This document shows, one piece after another, positions 23,646-33,184 of a DNA stretch of 64,000 nucleotides. The translations under genes were made by a program, and so were the position numbers. The stretch is from Butyrivibrio sp. AC2005 (GTDB lineage Bacteria > Bacillota > Clostridia > Lachnospirales > Lachnospiraceae), in the NCBI RefSeq assembly GCF_000424145.1, contig NZ_KE384138.1:200104-264103 (forward strand), given 5' to 3'. The first letter of the stretch is position 1, and every line of letters begins with the position of its first letter. Below the pieces are notes generated by a model that searched no databases, was not told the DNA's origin, and saw nothing but the letters and a program-made list of their open reading frames with translations.

Positions 23646-25691
23646 TCACTTAAATACTTTATCAAGTCCGCCGAAATTATCAAGTTTCATATCTGAAGAA
23701 AATTTATCAATTGTAAATCTGATGATTCTGCTCTCATCTTCTCCGACCGTTATGAAATCAATATAGTTCGATAAGTCAGATGCATAAGGCGTAACTTCTG
23801 TCCCTTCGGCAACATAGAACATGCCTCCCGAGTGAGATGCATCCGCAGAATTTCTCGGATTGTATCTTCCACTCTCGCGAATAGCAACTTTTCCTCCTGT
23901 AAGCCTGAACTCCTTTGAAGCAGGCACAGGGAATCCATCATCGTCAATTTTGAAAACTCCGGTGGGATACATGAAGCATACTGTCCCGTCTATTACTTCG
24001 TTGACATACATGAGAACATAATCCGGATCCAGGGTTGTCTCAGGAATAACGGAAAGTCCGAGATCCCCATTGTCTTCAGGGATTTCAATTCCGTTTTCTG
24101 TTATCTCATAAACTATCCCGTAAAAACTCACATCCCCCGTAGGCACATTCAGGAACAGATAATTCTTATCCTTCATTGTTGTGAGATAAACCTCCGGAGC
24201 ATATCCGTAAAGAGACAGCTCTTCGGTTTGTCTACCTGAAATGCCTCGCCAGGTTATATCCTCTTCTTCATCAATTTCATATTCCATTCTGAAATCCAAA
24301 CCGCCTCTTAAGAAGTAGTCTGTATCATAGTCAAGTCTTGTGAATGTCTTTTCAGGATATGCGGTATAAAAATTACTGATGAGCTTCGTATTATCCTCAA
24401 AGGGCAAGGTCACGTGATAACTGCCGGGCTCATTATCTGCTACGCCTTCATTTATGAAAATATGAGTAAAGCCATTGCCCAATGCAAAACATACATCACC
24501 GTCATTTTCCGTGATTGATTTTCTGATATGTTCTTCTATGTCTTTATCAAATTTATGCCCGGGATACTTTTTCCGCAGACGCTCTTCTATCAGACCCGGA
24601 AGTCCCTGTATGTCTCTGAAAACATCAGAAAACTCCAGTTCATTTCCTGTTATGGAATCCACGTTATAGGTTCTGTAGAATGATGAAATACTACTGCTAT
24701 TTACATCCCTGCGGGAGTTTTCTCTGACATAAAGAGATATAACCTCAGTATCGTTTCTTGTTACAAAGAGGTCACTGTCATAGAATAATTCTTTGTCCTT
24801 ACTGCCTTTTTCAAAACTGTCCTTAGCAGCAAGAGCTTCATCCATCTCAAAGGAATTGATATTATCTATAGCTTCGTGAAGTTCATCCTCTGTCGGATAT
24901 TTAAGTTCATCAACTTTTCCAAAAGCATCTGTTCTTCCCAGATGGACAAGCGGAAAGCTGATATGGCCGCGTCCTCCGCTAACCTCCACATCCTCATAAT
25001 GTCCGGTAACAGATACACCGATGACATCGCTTCCCTTTGCGCATGCACTGGCAAATAGCTGCACAAATGCATCCTCCGCATCTATAGGGAGGAAATTCTC
25101 CGCATTATCACTGGCATAGATGTTTTCACCGGACTCAAACATCACGCTGAGTGTCGCGCCATACTCGTCAGGGATGCCCTTTGTTTCATTATCAAGTCCG
25201 TTATAAGAAGCAAGGTCATACCGCCTTATGATTTCAAAAAGCTCCTTCATAAAGGACTTATCTGCATCAAATCTTCTCTCATCATTGCTGTCAGAATTAA
25301 AGGCTTTATAACTTCCTTTAACTGTTTTTCCATCAAAATCAGCCCTCAGCTTCCACTGCTTATTGCCCATAGTGTGAGTATCCTCCTCATACAAGGTAGA
25401 GAAGTTGCAGTAAAATGAGGTTATTTCAGATGATTCAATTTCTTTTTGGGGAATTTTATTTTTGTTTTTTACACTGATGCCATCTTCCGGCTCTTCATCT
25501 TCAATTTCTGCGCTTAAGGGAGTTTCCTCATCAGATATTGTTTCCGTGACGAAATCTATTATATTTGTGCGCTTTGAGACCATGCTCTTTCTTACCACAG
25601 GTTTGTCAATGTGAGTAACCTGGTAAAAAAGAACAATACAGAATCCTATTAAGGCCATGATAGATAATCCCACAACCATTCCCTTTTTCAT
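23646..25691 (-). CDS. Large exported protein, RsiV/DUF3298-like central region
   Basis: 681 residues with one N-terminal membrane segment (about 5-25), so anchored with the bulk outside. About 270-460 resembles the DUF3298/RsiV fold: SFYRTYNVDSITGNELEFSD, then an Ile/Leu helix and FTHIFINEG before a beta hairpin ending VTLPFED. The family includes lysozyme-binding RsiV; the match here is by motif only, and the rest is unrecognised. Rich in Asp/Glu (24-30% acidic stretches). AAAGGATC precedes the ATG. It lies on the minus strand 37 bases upstream of the alarmone synthetase gene. Confidence 0.65.
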   Translation of the reverse strand: MKKGMVVGLSIMALIGFCIVLFYQVTHIDKPVVRKSMVSKRTNIIDFVTETISDEETPLSAEIEDEEPEDGISVKNKNKIPQKEIESSEITSFYCNFSTLYEEDTHTMGNKQWKLRADFDGKTVKGSYKAFNSDSNDERRFDADKSFMKELFEIIRRYDLASYNGLDNETKGIPDEYGATLSVMFESGENIYASDNAENFLPIDAEDAFVQLFASACAKGSDVIGVSVTGHYEDVEVSGGRGHISFPLVHLGRTDAFGKVDELKYPTEDELHEAIDNINSFEMDEALAAKDSFEKGSKDKELFYDSDLFVTRNDTEVISLYVRENSRRDVNSSSISSFYRTYNVDSITGNELEFSDVFRDIQGLPGLIEERLRKKYPGHKFDKDIEEHIRKSITENDGDVCFALGNGFTHIFINEGVADNEPGSYHVTLPFEDNTKLISNFYTAYPEKTFTRLDYDTDYFLRGGLDFRMEYEIDEEEDITWRGISGRQTEELSLYGYAPEVYLTTMKDKNYLFLNVPTGDVSFYGIVYEITENGIEIPEDNGDLGLSVIPETTLDPDYVLMYVNEVIDGTVCFMYPTGVFKIDDDGFPVPASKEFRLTGGKVAIRESGRYNPRNSADASHSGGMFYVAEGTEVTPYASDLSNYIDFITVGEDESRIIRFTIDKFSSDMKLDNFGGLDKVFK

Positions 25692-25888
25692 CTGCAGATC
25701 CTTTCAATAGCCACTTGTAACAGTTACATTATTTTGCCTGTTCATCAATTTACAGATAGCCGACAACATTCCTCGCTATCATACATCTACTACATATATT
25801 TTAAGAAATACCGATAAAATCCAGGCTAAATAACTATAAGGTAACTATAAAAAGATTATTAATCTTCCGGATGAAAAATTTATAAAAA

Positions 25889-26137
25889 TTAAAGATGACT
25901 GAAAATTAGTTTCATTTTTTGTTTGCGCGACAGTTGTTTAATATTCCACTCCCTGCTCATGGCTTCTTCCTTTGTGTCAAACTCTTCATAATAAACAAGC
26001 TTCACGGGAAGTCTTGGCTTCGTGTACTTAGCGCCTTTTCCTTCATTGTGAGCCTTAATTCTTTTTTCAAGATCATTTGTCCAACCACAATAGAGCGTTC
26101 CATCTGCGCATTCAACTATGTATGTATAATTTGTCAT
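25889..26137 (-). CDS. GIY-YIG domain protein (YhbQ/UPF0213 type)
   Basis: 82 residues covering one GIY-YIG fold. The motif appears as YTYIVECADGTLYCGWTNDL, with the catalytic Arg in LEKRIKAHNEGKGAKYT and the metal-binding Glu in SREWNIKQL. Length and layout are those of YhbQ-like single-domain nucleases of uncertain function. It stands alone on the minus strand; a TTT-rich stretch before it and 90 bases to the next gene suggest independent transcription. Confidence 0.85.
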   Translation of the reverse strand: MTNYTYIVECADGTLYCGWTNDLEKRIKAHNEGKGAKYTKPRLPVKLVYYEEFDTKEEAMSREWNIKQLSRKQKMKLIFSHL

Positions 26138-26229
26138 TTTATTTCCCCAAACGTAACTTTTTAGTTTCCCCCAATCCGTTTATTATCCCCCCAAAACCAC
26201 TGATATGCCAAGCAAAAATTACACTTATA

Positions 26230-28794
26230 TCATAGACCCGTGAGGATCTTTTTGTACTTGCCATACATTTGTAATACTTCAGCCGTGTTTTCCTTTATGT
26301 AATCGAGGTCGCCCTGCTTACCTGCTTCCTCGAGCTTTCTGGCTTCCTCAGACAATTCTTTTGCCCCTATCAGCCTTGCTGAGCTCTTTAGTGCATGTAC
26401 CTTTACAGTGTAATCTTCTAAATTTTCATTGAAATATAATTCCTGGATCTCATCACATTTTTTGTCTATACCATCTCTGAAAAATCGCAGTGTCTCAACG
26501 AACAGTTCTTCTGAGCCGGCATATTCTATACCTGTCTCGACATCGATAAGGCCCTCGTCCTGAAGCTTTTGCAATTTTTGCGAGTGCTCATCAACAGAAG
26601 CATTTTCTAACGTAACATCCCCTGCTGAAGTATTCTCTAATGAAGTATTCTCTGCTGTAACATTTTCCACCTGAGCATCTTCTGTCTGTTTACTGATTTT
26701 CTGAGGCTTTGTATCCTTATCAGAATCTGCGCACATAGTAACCTTGTCCTCGGGAAGGAATCGAAGAAGCATCTCCTCAAGCTGTCTTCCCTTTACCGGC
26801 TTTTCCAGATACTCATCAAAACCTGCCTTGAGATACATCTCCCTCGCACCTTCAATATTATTGGCAGTGAGGACTATGCAGACACTATAATAATTCAGGT
26901 TGTCCAAATCGCTTTTTATGCGTTTAAGAAGCTCTAAGCCATCCATTTCAGGCATGCGATAATCCAGCAGCAGAATGTCATATTTTGTGTTCTCGAGGAA
27001 CTTTATCGCCTGCTTTCCGCTCTGCGCCGAATCAATCTGCATCTGGGTTGGTTCAAGAAGTCCCTTGATTACTGTTATATTAATCTCTGTATCATCACAA
27101 ATCAGAATCTTTGCCTTTGGAGCAATGAAACTTGTACGATAGTTGCTTTGCTTCGATACGACGATTTTAGCAGTCTCATTGTAATTTCCTATCCTATCCC
27201 ATTTTTCAACCTTTTGTCTGACTGTGAAGGAAAAAGTGCTGCCACTTCCATATACGCTTTCAATATTCAGCGTACTTTCCATAGCATCAAGAATCTGCTT
27301 GACAATGCTCATGCCAAGTCCTGTACCTTCAATGGTCCTGTTGTGAGCTTCATCAAGCCTCTCAAATGCATTAAAGAGCTTGTCTATTTCATTTTTCTTC
27401 ATTCCGATACCGGTATCCTCAACCATTATTTTGAGGTCCACTGTATCTTCATCAACTTTTTCATAATCAATTTTCAGAAGGACAAAGCCCTTTGCAGTGT
27501 ATTTAACACCATTGGTAAGAAGATTGATTATAACCTGCTTTAACCTTGTTTCATCACCAACAAGTTCATCGGGAATGTCCTCATCTATTTCAACTCTGTA
27601 GTCAAGATCCTTACTTTCAGCACGGCCTTTTATCATTACGTTGACATCGGTCAGAAGGCTTGAAAGATGATACGGATCATTCCTCAGTTTTAGTTTTCCT
27701 GCTTCCATCCTTGAAAAATCAAGAATGTCATTAATAAGTGCCATCAGAGAGCTTGCAGACCTGCTGATGCTGTAAGTATACTGCTTTATTTTAGGATCAT
27801 CTGTTTCTCGTGAAATCATCTCACCCATTCCCATTATGGTATTGATGGGAGTTTTGATTTCATGCGACATGTTGGCAAGGAACAGGGACTTAGCCTTTGA
27901 TGCGTCTGCAGCAACTTTTTCCGCTTTCTTGAGTTTTTGAATTTCGATGCAAATAATCACCAGAACCACTATGAATACTGCTACAATCAGTCCGTACTCA
28001 TATATATAATCCATGCAGTCATATTTATAGAGTTTCCTGGTGGTATAATCCAGAACTATAGCCTGTTTCCTGGTTTCAGGCATTTTTGCAATTCCTTCAT
28101 TAAGGCGGTCGATAATCTCATGTCCCTTGGGCGTATCAAGCGTACCTGCCCTGAAATCCATGGAAATCATGGATGCAGGCTGCATTGTCAGATTAGAATA
28201 TGCAGGCCTTTGGAGGATATAACTCCACACATATGAGTTATGTAATAGCGCATCAACTTTGCCGGCCTTAAGTGCAGCAATGCTTGCCGCCATATCTTCG
28301 CTTAGAGTTATCTCTATTCCGGGGTATAACTGTTTAATAGTCTCAGCCACGCCGGCCTGAGACTTTAACATACCCACTTTAAGCTTATTTAAGTCATGTA
28401 ATTCCTTATTATTAACTGTGACAAGGGTAAAGGGAGTCTGAATAAGATTTTCGGAAACAATACTGGTCTGACCTGCCGTACTGGAAATAGCACTTCCAAA
28501 GGGCATAATAAGATCATACTCTGAATTATCGAGAGCATCCTTAAGAGTTGGCTCCTGCATTTTTACAAAATTGACTTTATAGCCGGCATCCTTTGCAGCT
28601 GCAGTCATCAGATCGACGCCAATACCGACTATCTCATCCGCATCATCCATATAAAATATCGGACAACGGTCCACCGGCACACAAACGGTCAGGGTCTCCC
28701 CTGTCTGCTTGGAAGCAGCAAAAGCAGTCCCTGCAAATAAAAATAGTGCTATGATAATTGTAAGAAAAGCTGCCAATTGTTTTGCGTGTCTCAT
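26230..28794 (-). CDS. Hybrid sensor kinase with extracellular solute-binding domain
   Basis: 854 residues. Signal peptide ending AFAA (about 26), then a type-3 solute-binding (SBP_bac_3/PBPe) sensory domain to about 258, a membrane span (about 265-287), HisKA with the phosphoacceptor in ANMSHEIKTPINT, and an ATPase domain with DTGIGM and GTGLGM boxes. A receiver (LICDDTEINI, Asp in ILLLDYRMPEMDG) and a C-terminal HPt domain (KVHALKSSARLIG) complete an internal phosphorelay. A low-complexity Glu/Asn/Thr linker (about 700-735) separates receiver and HPt. It probably senses an amino acid or sugar-like ligand; its output regulator is not adjacent. Confidence 0.93.
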   Translation of the reverse strand: MRHAKQLAAFLTIIIALFLFAGTAFAASKQTGETLTVCVPVDRCPIFYMDDADEIVGIGVDLMTAAAKDAGYKVNFVKMQEPTLKDALDNSEYDLIMPFGSAISSTAGQTSIVSENLIQTPFTLVTVNNKELHDLNKLKVGMLKSQAGVAETIKQLYPGIEITLSEDMAASIAALKAGKVDALLHNSYVWSYILQRPAYSNLTMQPASMISMDFRAGTLDTPKGHEIIDRLNEGIAKMPETRKQAIVLDYTTRKLYKYDCMDYIYEYGLIVAVFIVVLVIICIEIQKLKKAEKVAADASKAKSLFLANMSHEIKTPINTIMGMGEMISRETDDPKIKQYTYSISRSASSLMALINDILDFSRMEAGKLKLRNDPYHLSSLLTDVNVMIKGRAESKDLDYRVEIDEDIPDELVGDETRLKQVIINLLTNGVKYTAKGFVLLKIDYEKVDEDTVDLKIMVEDTGIGMKKNEIDKLFNAFERLDEAHNRTIEGTGLGMSIVKQILDAMESTLNIESVYGSGSTFSFTVRQKVEKWDRIGNYNETAKIVVSKQSNYRTSFIAPKAKILICDDTEINITVIKGLLEPTQMQIDSAQSGKQAIKFLENTKYDILLLDYRMPEMDGLELLKRIKSDLDNLNYYSVCIVLTANNIEGAREMYLKAGFDEYLEKPVKGRQLEEMLLRFLPEDKVTMCADSDKDTKPQKISKQTEDAQVENVTAENTSLENTSAGDVTLENASVDEHSQKLQKLQDEGLIDVETGIEYAGSEELFVETLRFFRDGIDKKCDEIQELYFNENLEDYTVKVHALKSSARLIGAKELSEEARKLEEAGKQGDLDYIKENTAEVLQMYGKYKKILTGL

Positions 28795-28900
28795 ACTTTA
28801 ATCCTTTTAGCACAAAAATACAGCGAATTATAATCACAATATCATCATAACACTAATAAAATAATTATGTATTTGTAAATAATTAAATTTCACTAAAATG

Positions 28901-30076
28901 TTAATGTTTTTTTGCATTAAGAAGCCTGTTCAGTGAATCCTCTATCACAAACTCAGGACAGGCCAGGTTAAATCTTTCAAAGCCTTTTCCCGAATCTCCG
29001 AAGATGTAGCCTTCATCCACAAATAACAGAGCTTCCTTTGTCATAAACTCCTCAAGCTGTTTTTCATCCATTCCCCAGGGTCTGAAATCACACCATAAAA
29101 GGTATGTTCCCTCAAGTGGATATACAACAATTTCCGGGAAGTGTTTTTTCATGAATTCTTCGAAATATACAGCATTTTCATGGATGACATCTATACACTC
29201 ATCAAGCCACTTTTCACACTTCGTATAGGCAATCCTGCAGGCCTCCATGCCCAGAACATTGACAGAATATCTGTGATCTCTTCCGCGGGATTTATAATAC
29301 AAGCGTCTGATATCACGGTTTTCTATAATGATTGCCGAGGTCTGCATCCCCGCAAGATTAAAGCTCTTACTGGGTGCAGTGCATACAGCCATGTGCATTC
29401 CGGCATCAGGCGCTATTTTGGCCATCACAGTATGCTCATACCCGGGCATTATAAGGTCATTGTGAATTTCATCATCTATTATAAATACATTGTTTTTTAC
29501 GCAGATATCATAGACCTTTTTAAGCTCTGTTTTTGTCCATACATGTCCGATGGGGTTATGGGGATTACAAAAAATGATAGTCTTTGTCTTTTCATCAGAC
29601 GCTGCTTTTTCCAGGTTATCATAGTCAATCTCATAGGTTCTGCCTTTGTTTATGAGATCGATTTCCACAACCTTTCTGTTGTTCTCTTCAATAGTCTGCT
29701 TAAAGGGATGATAGACAGGTGAAAGAATGATGACTCCGTCACCCTCATCAGATGTGGCCCTTACCAGATCGCTAAGCGCCGGAACTACGCCGTCCGACAC
29801 TGCAATCCACTCTTTTTTAATTTCATAGTTATGGCGCTTCTTCATCCAGTCTGTGACAGCCTGAAGAAACCCTTCGGTGGGAGCGGTATATCCAAGGACG
29901 CTGTTTTTCATATACTCATATACCCCTTCTGCTATTTCCGGGGCGTTTTTGAACTCCATGTCTGCTACGGATAAGGGTATTATTCCCTCCGGAACCTGAG
30001 GATTCATTTTCAGCATATCCATGTATTTATATGAGCTTGTATTACGTCTGTCAGGACATGTAGTAAAATCGTACAT
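28901..30076 (-). CDS. MalY/PatB family PLP-dependent C-S lyase/aminotransferase
   Basis: 391 residues from the ATG at 30076, preceded by GGAGA; a longer frame to 30091 has no ribosome site. The PLP Lys is in TAPSKSFNLAGMQTS, and CNPHNPIGHVW and DDEIHNDLI show the fold-type I signature. The family contains cystathionine beta-lyases and the E. coli MalY regulator. It ends the run larE-MATE-larB-malY on the minus strand, 45 bases after larB, so co-transcription is likely. Confidence 0.9.
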   Translation of the reverse strand: MYDFTTCPDRRNTSSYKYMDMLKMNPQVPEGIIPLSVADMEFKNAPEIAEGVYEYMKNSVLGYTAPTEGFLQAVTDWMKKRHNYEIKKEWIAVSDGVVPALSDLVRATSDEGDGVIILSPVYHPFKQTIEENNRKVVEIDLINKGRTYEIDYDNLEKAASDEKTKTIIFCNPHNPIGHVWTKTELKKVYDICVKNNVFIIDDEIHNDLIMPGYEHTVMAKIAPDAGMHMAVCTAPSKSFNLAGMQTSAIIIENRDIRRLYYKSRGRDHRYSVNVLGMEACRIAYTKCEKWLDECIDVIHENAVYFEEFMKKHFPEIVVYPLEGTYLLWCDFRPWGMDEKQLEEFMTKEALLFVDEGYIFGDSGKGFERFNLACPEFVIEDSLNRLLNAKKH

Positions 30077-30121
30077 TTTTAAAATCTCCATTTTTTAGTC
30101 ATTTTATTATCTGCATATCAT

Positions 30122-30871
30122 TTACTGGTGGTTTATCATAGATGCCAGATATCCCGCACCAAATCCATTATCTATGTTCACCACGCTGACTCCGCTTGCA
30201 CAGGAATTGAGCATTGACAGAAGTGCCGATATTCCCCCGAAGGATGCGCCATAGCCGACGCTTGTCGGAACAGCAATTACGGGACAGTCTGCCAGGCCTC
30301 CGATCACACTTGCAAGAGCCCCCTCCATTCCGGCAATCGCGATAATTACTTTTGCTGACATTATTTCATCCATATGTGCAAACAGCCTGTGAATTCCGGC
30401 AACACCCACATCATAAAGCCTTACAACTTCGTTACCGTAAACCTCTGCCGTTTTCGCAGCCTCCTCAGCAACAGGAATATCACTTGTTCCGCCTGTGGCA
30501 ATCACAATTTTTCCCTTGCCGTCCTTTTCAGGTAAAGGCCCTGCGATGCCTATATGGCTGTAATCGTCGTAGGTAAAATCATCTATATTCTGCTGCAACA
30601 GTTGTGCTGCCTCTTCCTTCATTCTTGTTATAAGCACTGTTTTCTGGCCGTGACTTCTGAGCTTATTTGTAATCTCAAGCACCTGCTCAGGTGTTTTTCC
30701 TGCTCCGTATATAACCTCGGCTGCCCCCTGTCTTAAACCTCTGTGAAAATCGGGCTTTGCAAATCCCATGTCCTCGTAAGGAGCTTCCTTTATCTTTAAT
30801 AAAGCGTCGTCTACTGAGGTTGTTCCGTCAGCCACCTGCTGAAGGAGTTTTTGCATTTCTTTTTTATCCAT
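30122..30871 (-). CDS. larB: LarB, nickel-pincer cofactor biosynthesis protein
   Basis: 249 residues. N-terminal helical part (KKEMQKLLQQVADGTTSVDDALL), then an AIR-carboxylase-like domain: IATGGTSDIPVAEEAAKTAE, the mobile loop DVGVAGIHR, and AGMEGALASVIGGL with VPTSVGYGASFGG. These match LarB, which carboxylates and hydrolyses nicotinic acid adenine dinucleotide in pincer synthesis. GGAGACT precedes the ATG. larE lies two genes upstream. larC and larA are not in the window, so the client lactate racemase or other pincer enzyme is either elsewhere or absent. Confidence 0.9.
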   Translation of the reverse strand: MDKKEMQKLLQQVADGTTSVDDALLKIKEAPYEDMGFAKPDFHRGLRQGAAEVIYGAGKTPEQVLEITNKLRSHGQKTVLITRMKEEAAQLLQQNIDDFTYDDYSHIGIAGPLPEKDGKGKIVIATGGTSDIPVAEEAAKTAEVYGNEVVRLYDVGVAGIHRLFAHMDEIMSAKVIIAIAGMEGALASVIGGLADCPVIAVPTSVGYGASFGGISALLSMLNSCASGVSVVNIDNGFGAGYLASMINHQ

Positions 30872-30895
30872 AGCCTAGTCTCCATGTTGTTGTGG

Positions 30896-32284
30896 TTATT
30901 GTTTATTTTCCTTGTCATCCGACAAATCTTTTGCGTCTCCCATTTTTCTCATTAGCTTCTTTTTGGTGTAAAAGAAGGCCGGAAACAGAAATACATCCGC
31001 TAATATCCATGCCAGCGGGCTTGCAAGACAGATTCCGGTATATCCGATGAAGGGAACAAGGATCAGCGATGCTGCGGCTCTTGCAATCATCTCGCATACT
31101 CCGGCAAGAATAGCAAGCATGCTGTATCCCATACCCTGGATTAAAAATCTTACTACGTTAACAAATACAAGCGGTATGTAGAACAGGCTGTTCCAGATAA
31201 GATAGGTGTGCGCAAAATCCAGCACAGCACTCTCTCCGGAATTTACAAATAACATTGCAAAGCTTCTTCCAAAGAAATACAAGACTCCAAAGGCTGTGAC
31301 TGCATACACGCATCCGACAAGTCCGGCCGCTCTTAGGCCTTTGCCAAGTCTGTCGAGCTTTCCTGCCCCAACGTTCTGGCCACCATAGGTAGACATGGTA
31401 GACCCAAGTGCATCAAAAGGACAACAGAAAAACATTCCGACTTTTCCTGCGGTGGTAACGGCTGCTACGATATCAGCACCCTGTCCGTTTACCGCAACCT
31501 GCAACAGCACACTTCCTATGGCGGTTATGGAATACTGAAGTCCCATGGGAATTCCCATATTGAACAGCTTAAAAACATGATGTCTCTCAAGCGTCATATC
31601 GCGCTTCGATACATGTAAAATGTCCACACTTTTTATAATAAAAATGAGGCACAGAATTCCTGACACCAGCTGGGACAGAACAGTTGCAAGTGCTGCTCCC
31701 GTAACACCGAGTCCAAACACAATTATGAAAAGAAGGTCGAGTCCGATGTTGATAAACGATGCAATAATAAGGAACATAACCGGGTGCTTACTGTCGCCGA
31801 CCGCCCTAAGAACTCCCGATAGCAGATTGTACATATATATGACCGGGATGCCCATAAAAATCACAAAGATGTAGCCATAGGCATGATCCATTACCTCCGC
31901 GGGAGTGTTCATCATTATCAGTATTTTCCTGCAGAACACGGTTGATAAAAAGGTCATTACCGCAGCAAGGATCACACATAGAACGATGGCATTTCCAAAA
32001 TATCTTTTTAATCCGTTAAAGTCCTTTGCCCCAAAGGTCTGGGCTATGGGAATTGAAAAGCCTCCGGATACGCCCATGCAGAAGCCTACTATCATGAAGT
32101 TGATGGAGCCTGTGCTGCCGACACCCGCAAGGGCATACTTGCCCAGGAACTTACCAACAATCATGGTATCCACCACGTTATAAAATTGCTGAAAAAGCAT
32201 ACCCATGAGCATTGGTACGGCAAAGCCGAGAATAAGCTTCATGGGTGAGCCGTTTGTCAGGTCTTTTGTTGCTGATTTTTGCAT
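30896..32284 (-). CDS. MATE-family multidrug/sodium efflux transporter
   Basis: 462 residues with about twelve membrane spans in two MATE halves: a typical first half (FAVPMLMGMLFQQFYNVVDTM) and second half (MGIPMGLQYSITAIGSVLLQV). Conserved Pro and Asp residues in helix 1 are visible. The ATG directly follows the larE stop (CTTTAAATG), indicating coupling. Position between two pincer-cofactor genes raises a role in metal, nickel or cofactor-related transport, but MATE substrates are usually cationic drugs and cannot be inferred. Confidence 0.92.
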   Translation of the reverse strand: MQKSATKDLTNGSPMKLILGFAVPMLMGMLFQQFYNVVDTMIVGKFLGKYALAGVGSTGSINFMIVGFCMGVSGGFSIPIAQTFGAKDFNGLKRYFGNAIVLCVILAAVMTFLSTVFCRKILIMMNTPAEVMDHAYGYIFVIFMGIPVIYMYNLLSGVLRAVGDSKHPVMFLIIASFINIGLDLLFIIVFGLGVTGAALATVLSQLVSGILCLIFIIKSVDILHVSKRDMTLERHHVFKLFNMGIPMGLQYSITAIGSVLLQVAVNGQGADIVAAVTTAGKVGMFFCCPFDALGSTMSTYGGQNVGAGKLDRLGKGLRAAGLVGCVYAVTAFGVLYFFGRSFAMLFVNSGESAVLDFAHTYLIWNSLFYIPLVFVNVVRFLIQGMGYSMLAILAGVCEMIARAAASLILVPFIGYTGICLASPLAWILADVFLFPAFFYTKKKLMRKMGDAKDLSDDKENKQ

Positions 32285-33091
32285 TTAAAGCACCTCATTC
32301 ATGCTTCCGGTACGATAACCCTGCAGGTCAAGCGACACATAGGAAAAACCAAGTCCTTTTATCTCTGTTGCTATTTTTTCTCTGATATCTGTCTGAAGAA
32401 TCTTATCGAACTCACCCTGCAGTATTTCAATCCGCGCCATATCACCGTGGACGCGGCATCTTGCCTGTGAAAAGCCAAGGCTAAACAACAGTTCCTCGGC
32501 AGCCCCTGCCATTCTTATCTTCTCTTCCGTGATCTCTTCGCCGTAGACAAAACGGGTTGCAAGGCAGGCAAAAGATGGCTTCGACCAGGTTGGAAGTCCA
32601 AGTCTGTGAGACAGTTCTCTTATTTCAGACTTGGTTAACCCTGCGCTCTTAAGGGGACTCTTTACCTTGAGCTCCTCTATTGCTCTCATTCCAGGGCGAT
32701 AGTCTGTCACATCGTCTGCATTTGAGCCCTCTGCCACCGCATCTATTCCACGCTTTTTTGCTTCCGCGATTATGGTTTCGAAAATAACCTTTTTGCAGAG
32801 GTAGCATCTGTCGGGAGGATTGTTTTTAAATCCCTCGATGCTCATCTGATCAACATCCACCACTATCTGCTCTATGTTATTTTCCTTACAGAAATCCTCA
32901 GACTCCTTGTGTTCCCGTTCAGGAAAAGAGACAGATCTTGCGGTTATGGCTATCACATTTTCACCAAGTACATCTCTCGCAGCCTTCAGCAAAAATGTAG
33001 AGTCCACACCACCGGAAAAAGCTACTGCAAGACTTCCGCACTCTCTTATATTATTCTGCAGTTCCAGGTATTTTTCATCCAGATTCTTCAC
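32285..33091 (-). CDS. larE: LarE, ATP-dependent sulfur transferase
   Basis: About 268 residues from a GTG at 33091 that follows AAGGAG with good spacing. The frame continues upstream to 33139, but that part runs through the terminator hairpin of the previous gene. PP-loop SGGVDSTF, SVSFPEREHKES and GSNADDVTDYRPG match LarE. Cysteines: RCYLCKK (a CxxC pair) and PSFACLATR, the position of the sacrificial Cys in the L. plantarum enzyme. The CxxC plus third Cys pattern resembles the LarE subgroup described as binding a 4Fe-4S cluster. It delivers sulfur to the LarB product to make the nickel pincer precursor. Coupled to the MATE gene. Confidence 0.9.
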   Translation of the reverse strand: MKNLDEKYLELQNNIRECGSLAVAFSGGVDSTFLLKAARDVLGENVIAITARSVSFPEREHKESEDFCKENNIEQIVVDVDQMSIEGFKNNPPDRCYLCKKVIFETIIAEAKKRGIDAVAEGSNADDVTDYRPGMRAIEELKVKSPLKSAGLTKSEIRELSHRLGLPTWSKPSFACLATRFVYGEEITEEKIRMAGAAEELLFSLGFSQARCRVHGDMARIEILQGEFDKILQTDIREKIATEIKGLGFSYVSLDLQGYRTGSMNEVL

Positions 33092-33120
33092 AGCCATCTC
33101 CTTACAAAATTCAAATTGCG

Positions 33121-33156
33121 GAAAAGCCATCAAATACAAAAACTGTATTGATGGCT
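33121..33156 (-). terminator. Terminator between degV and larE
   Basis: AGCCATCAAATACA pairs with TGTATTGATGGCT (one bulge). It lies 29 bases after the degV stop and 30 upstream of the GTG of larE, showing that larE is not read from degV by default. Confidence 0.7.
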
Positions 33157-33184
33157 CCTCTTTATTATAATCTTATTTTTTATA

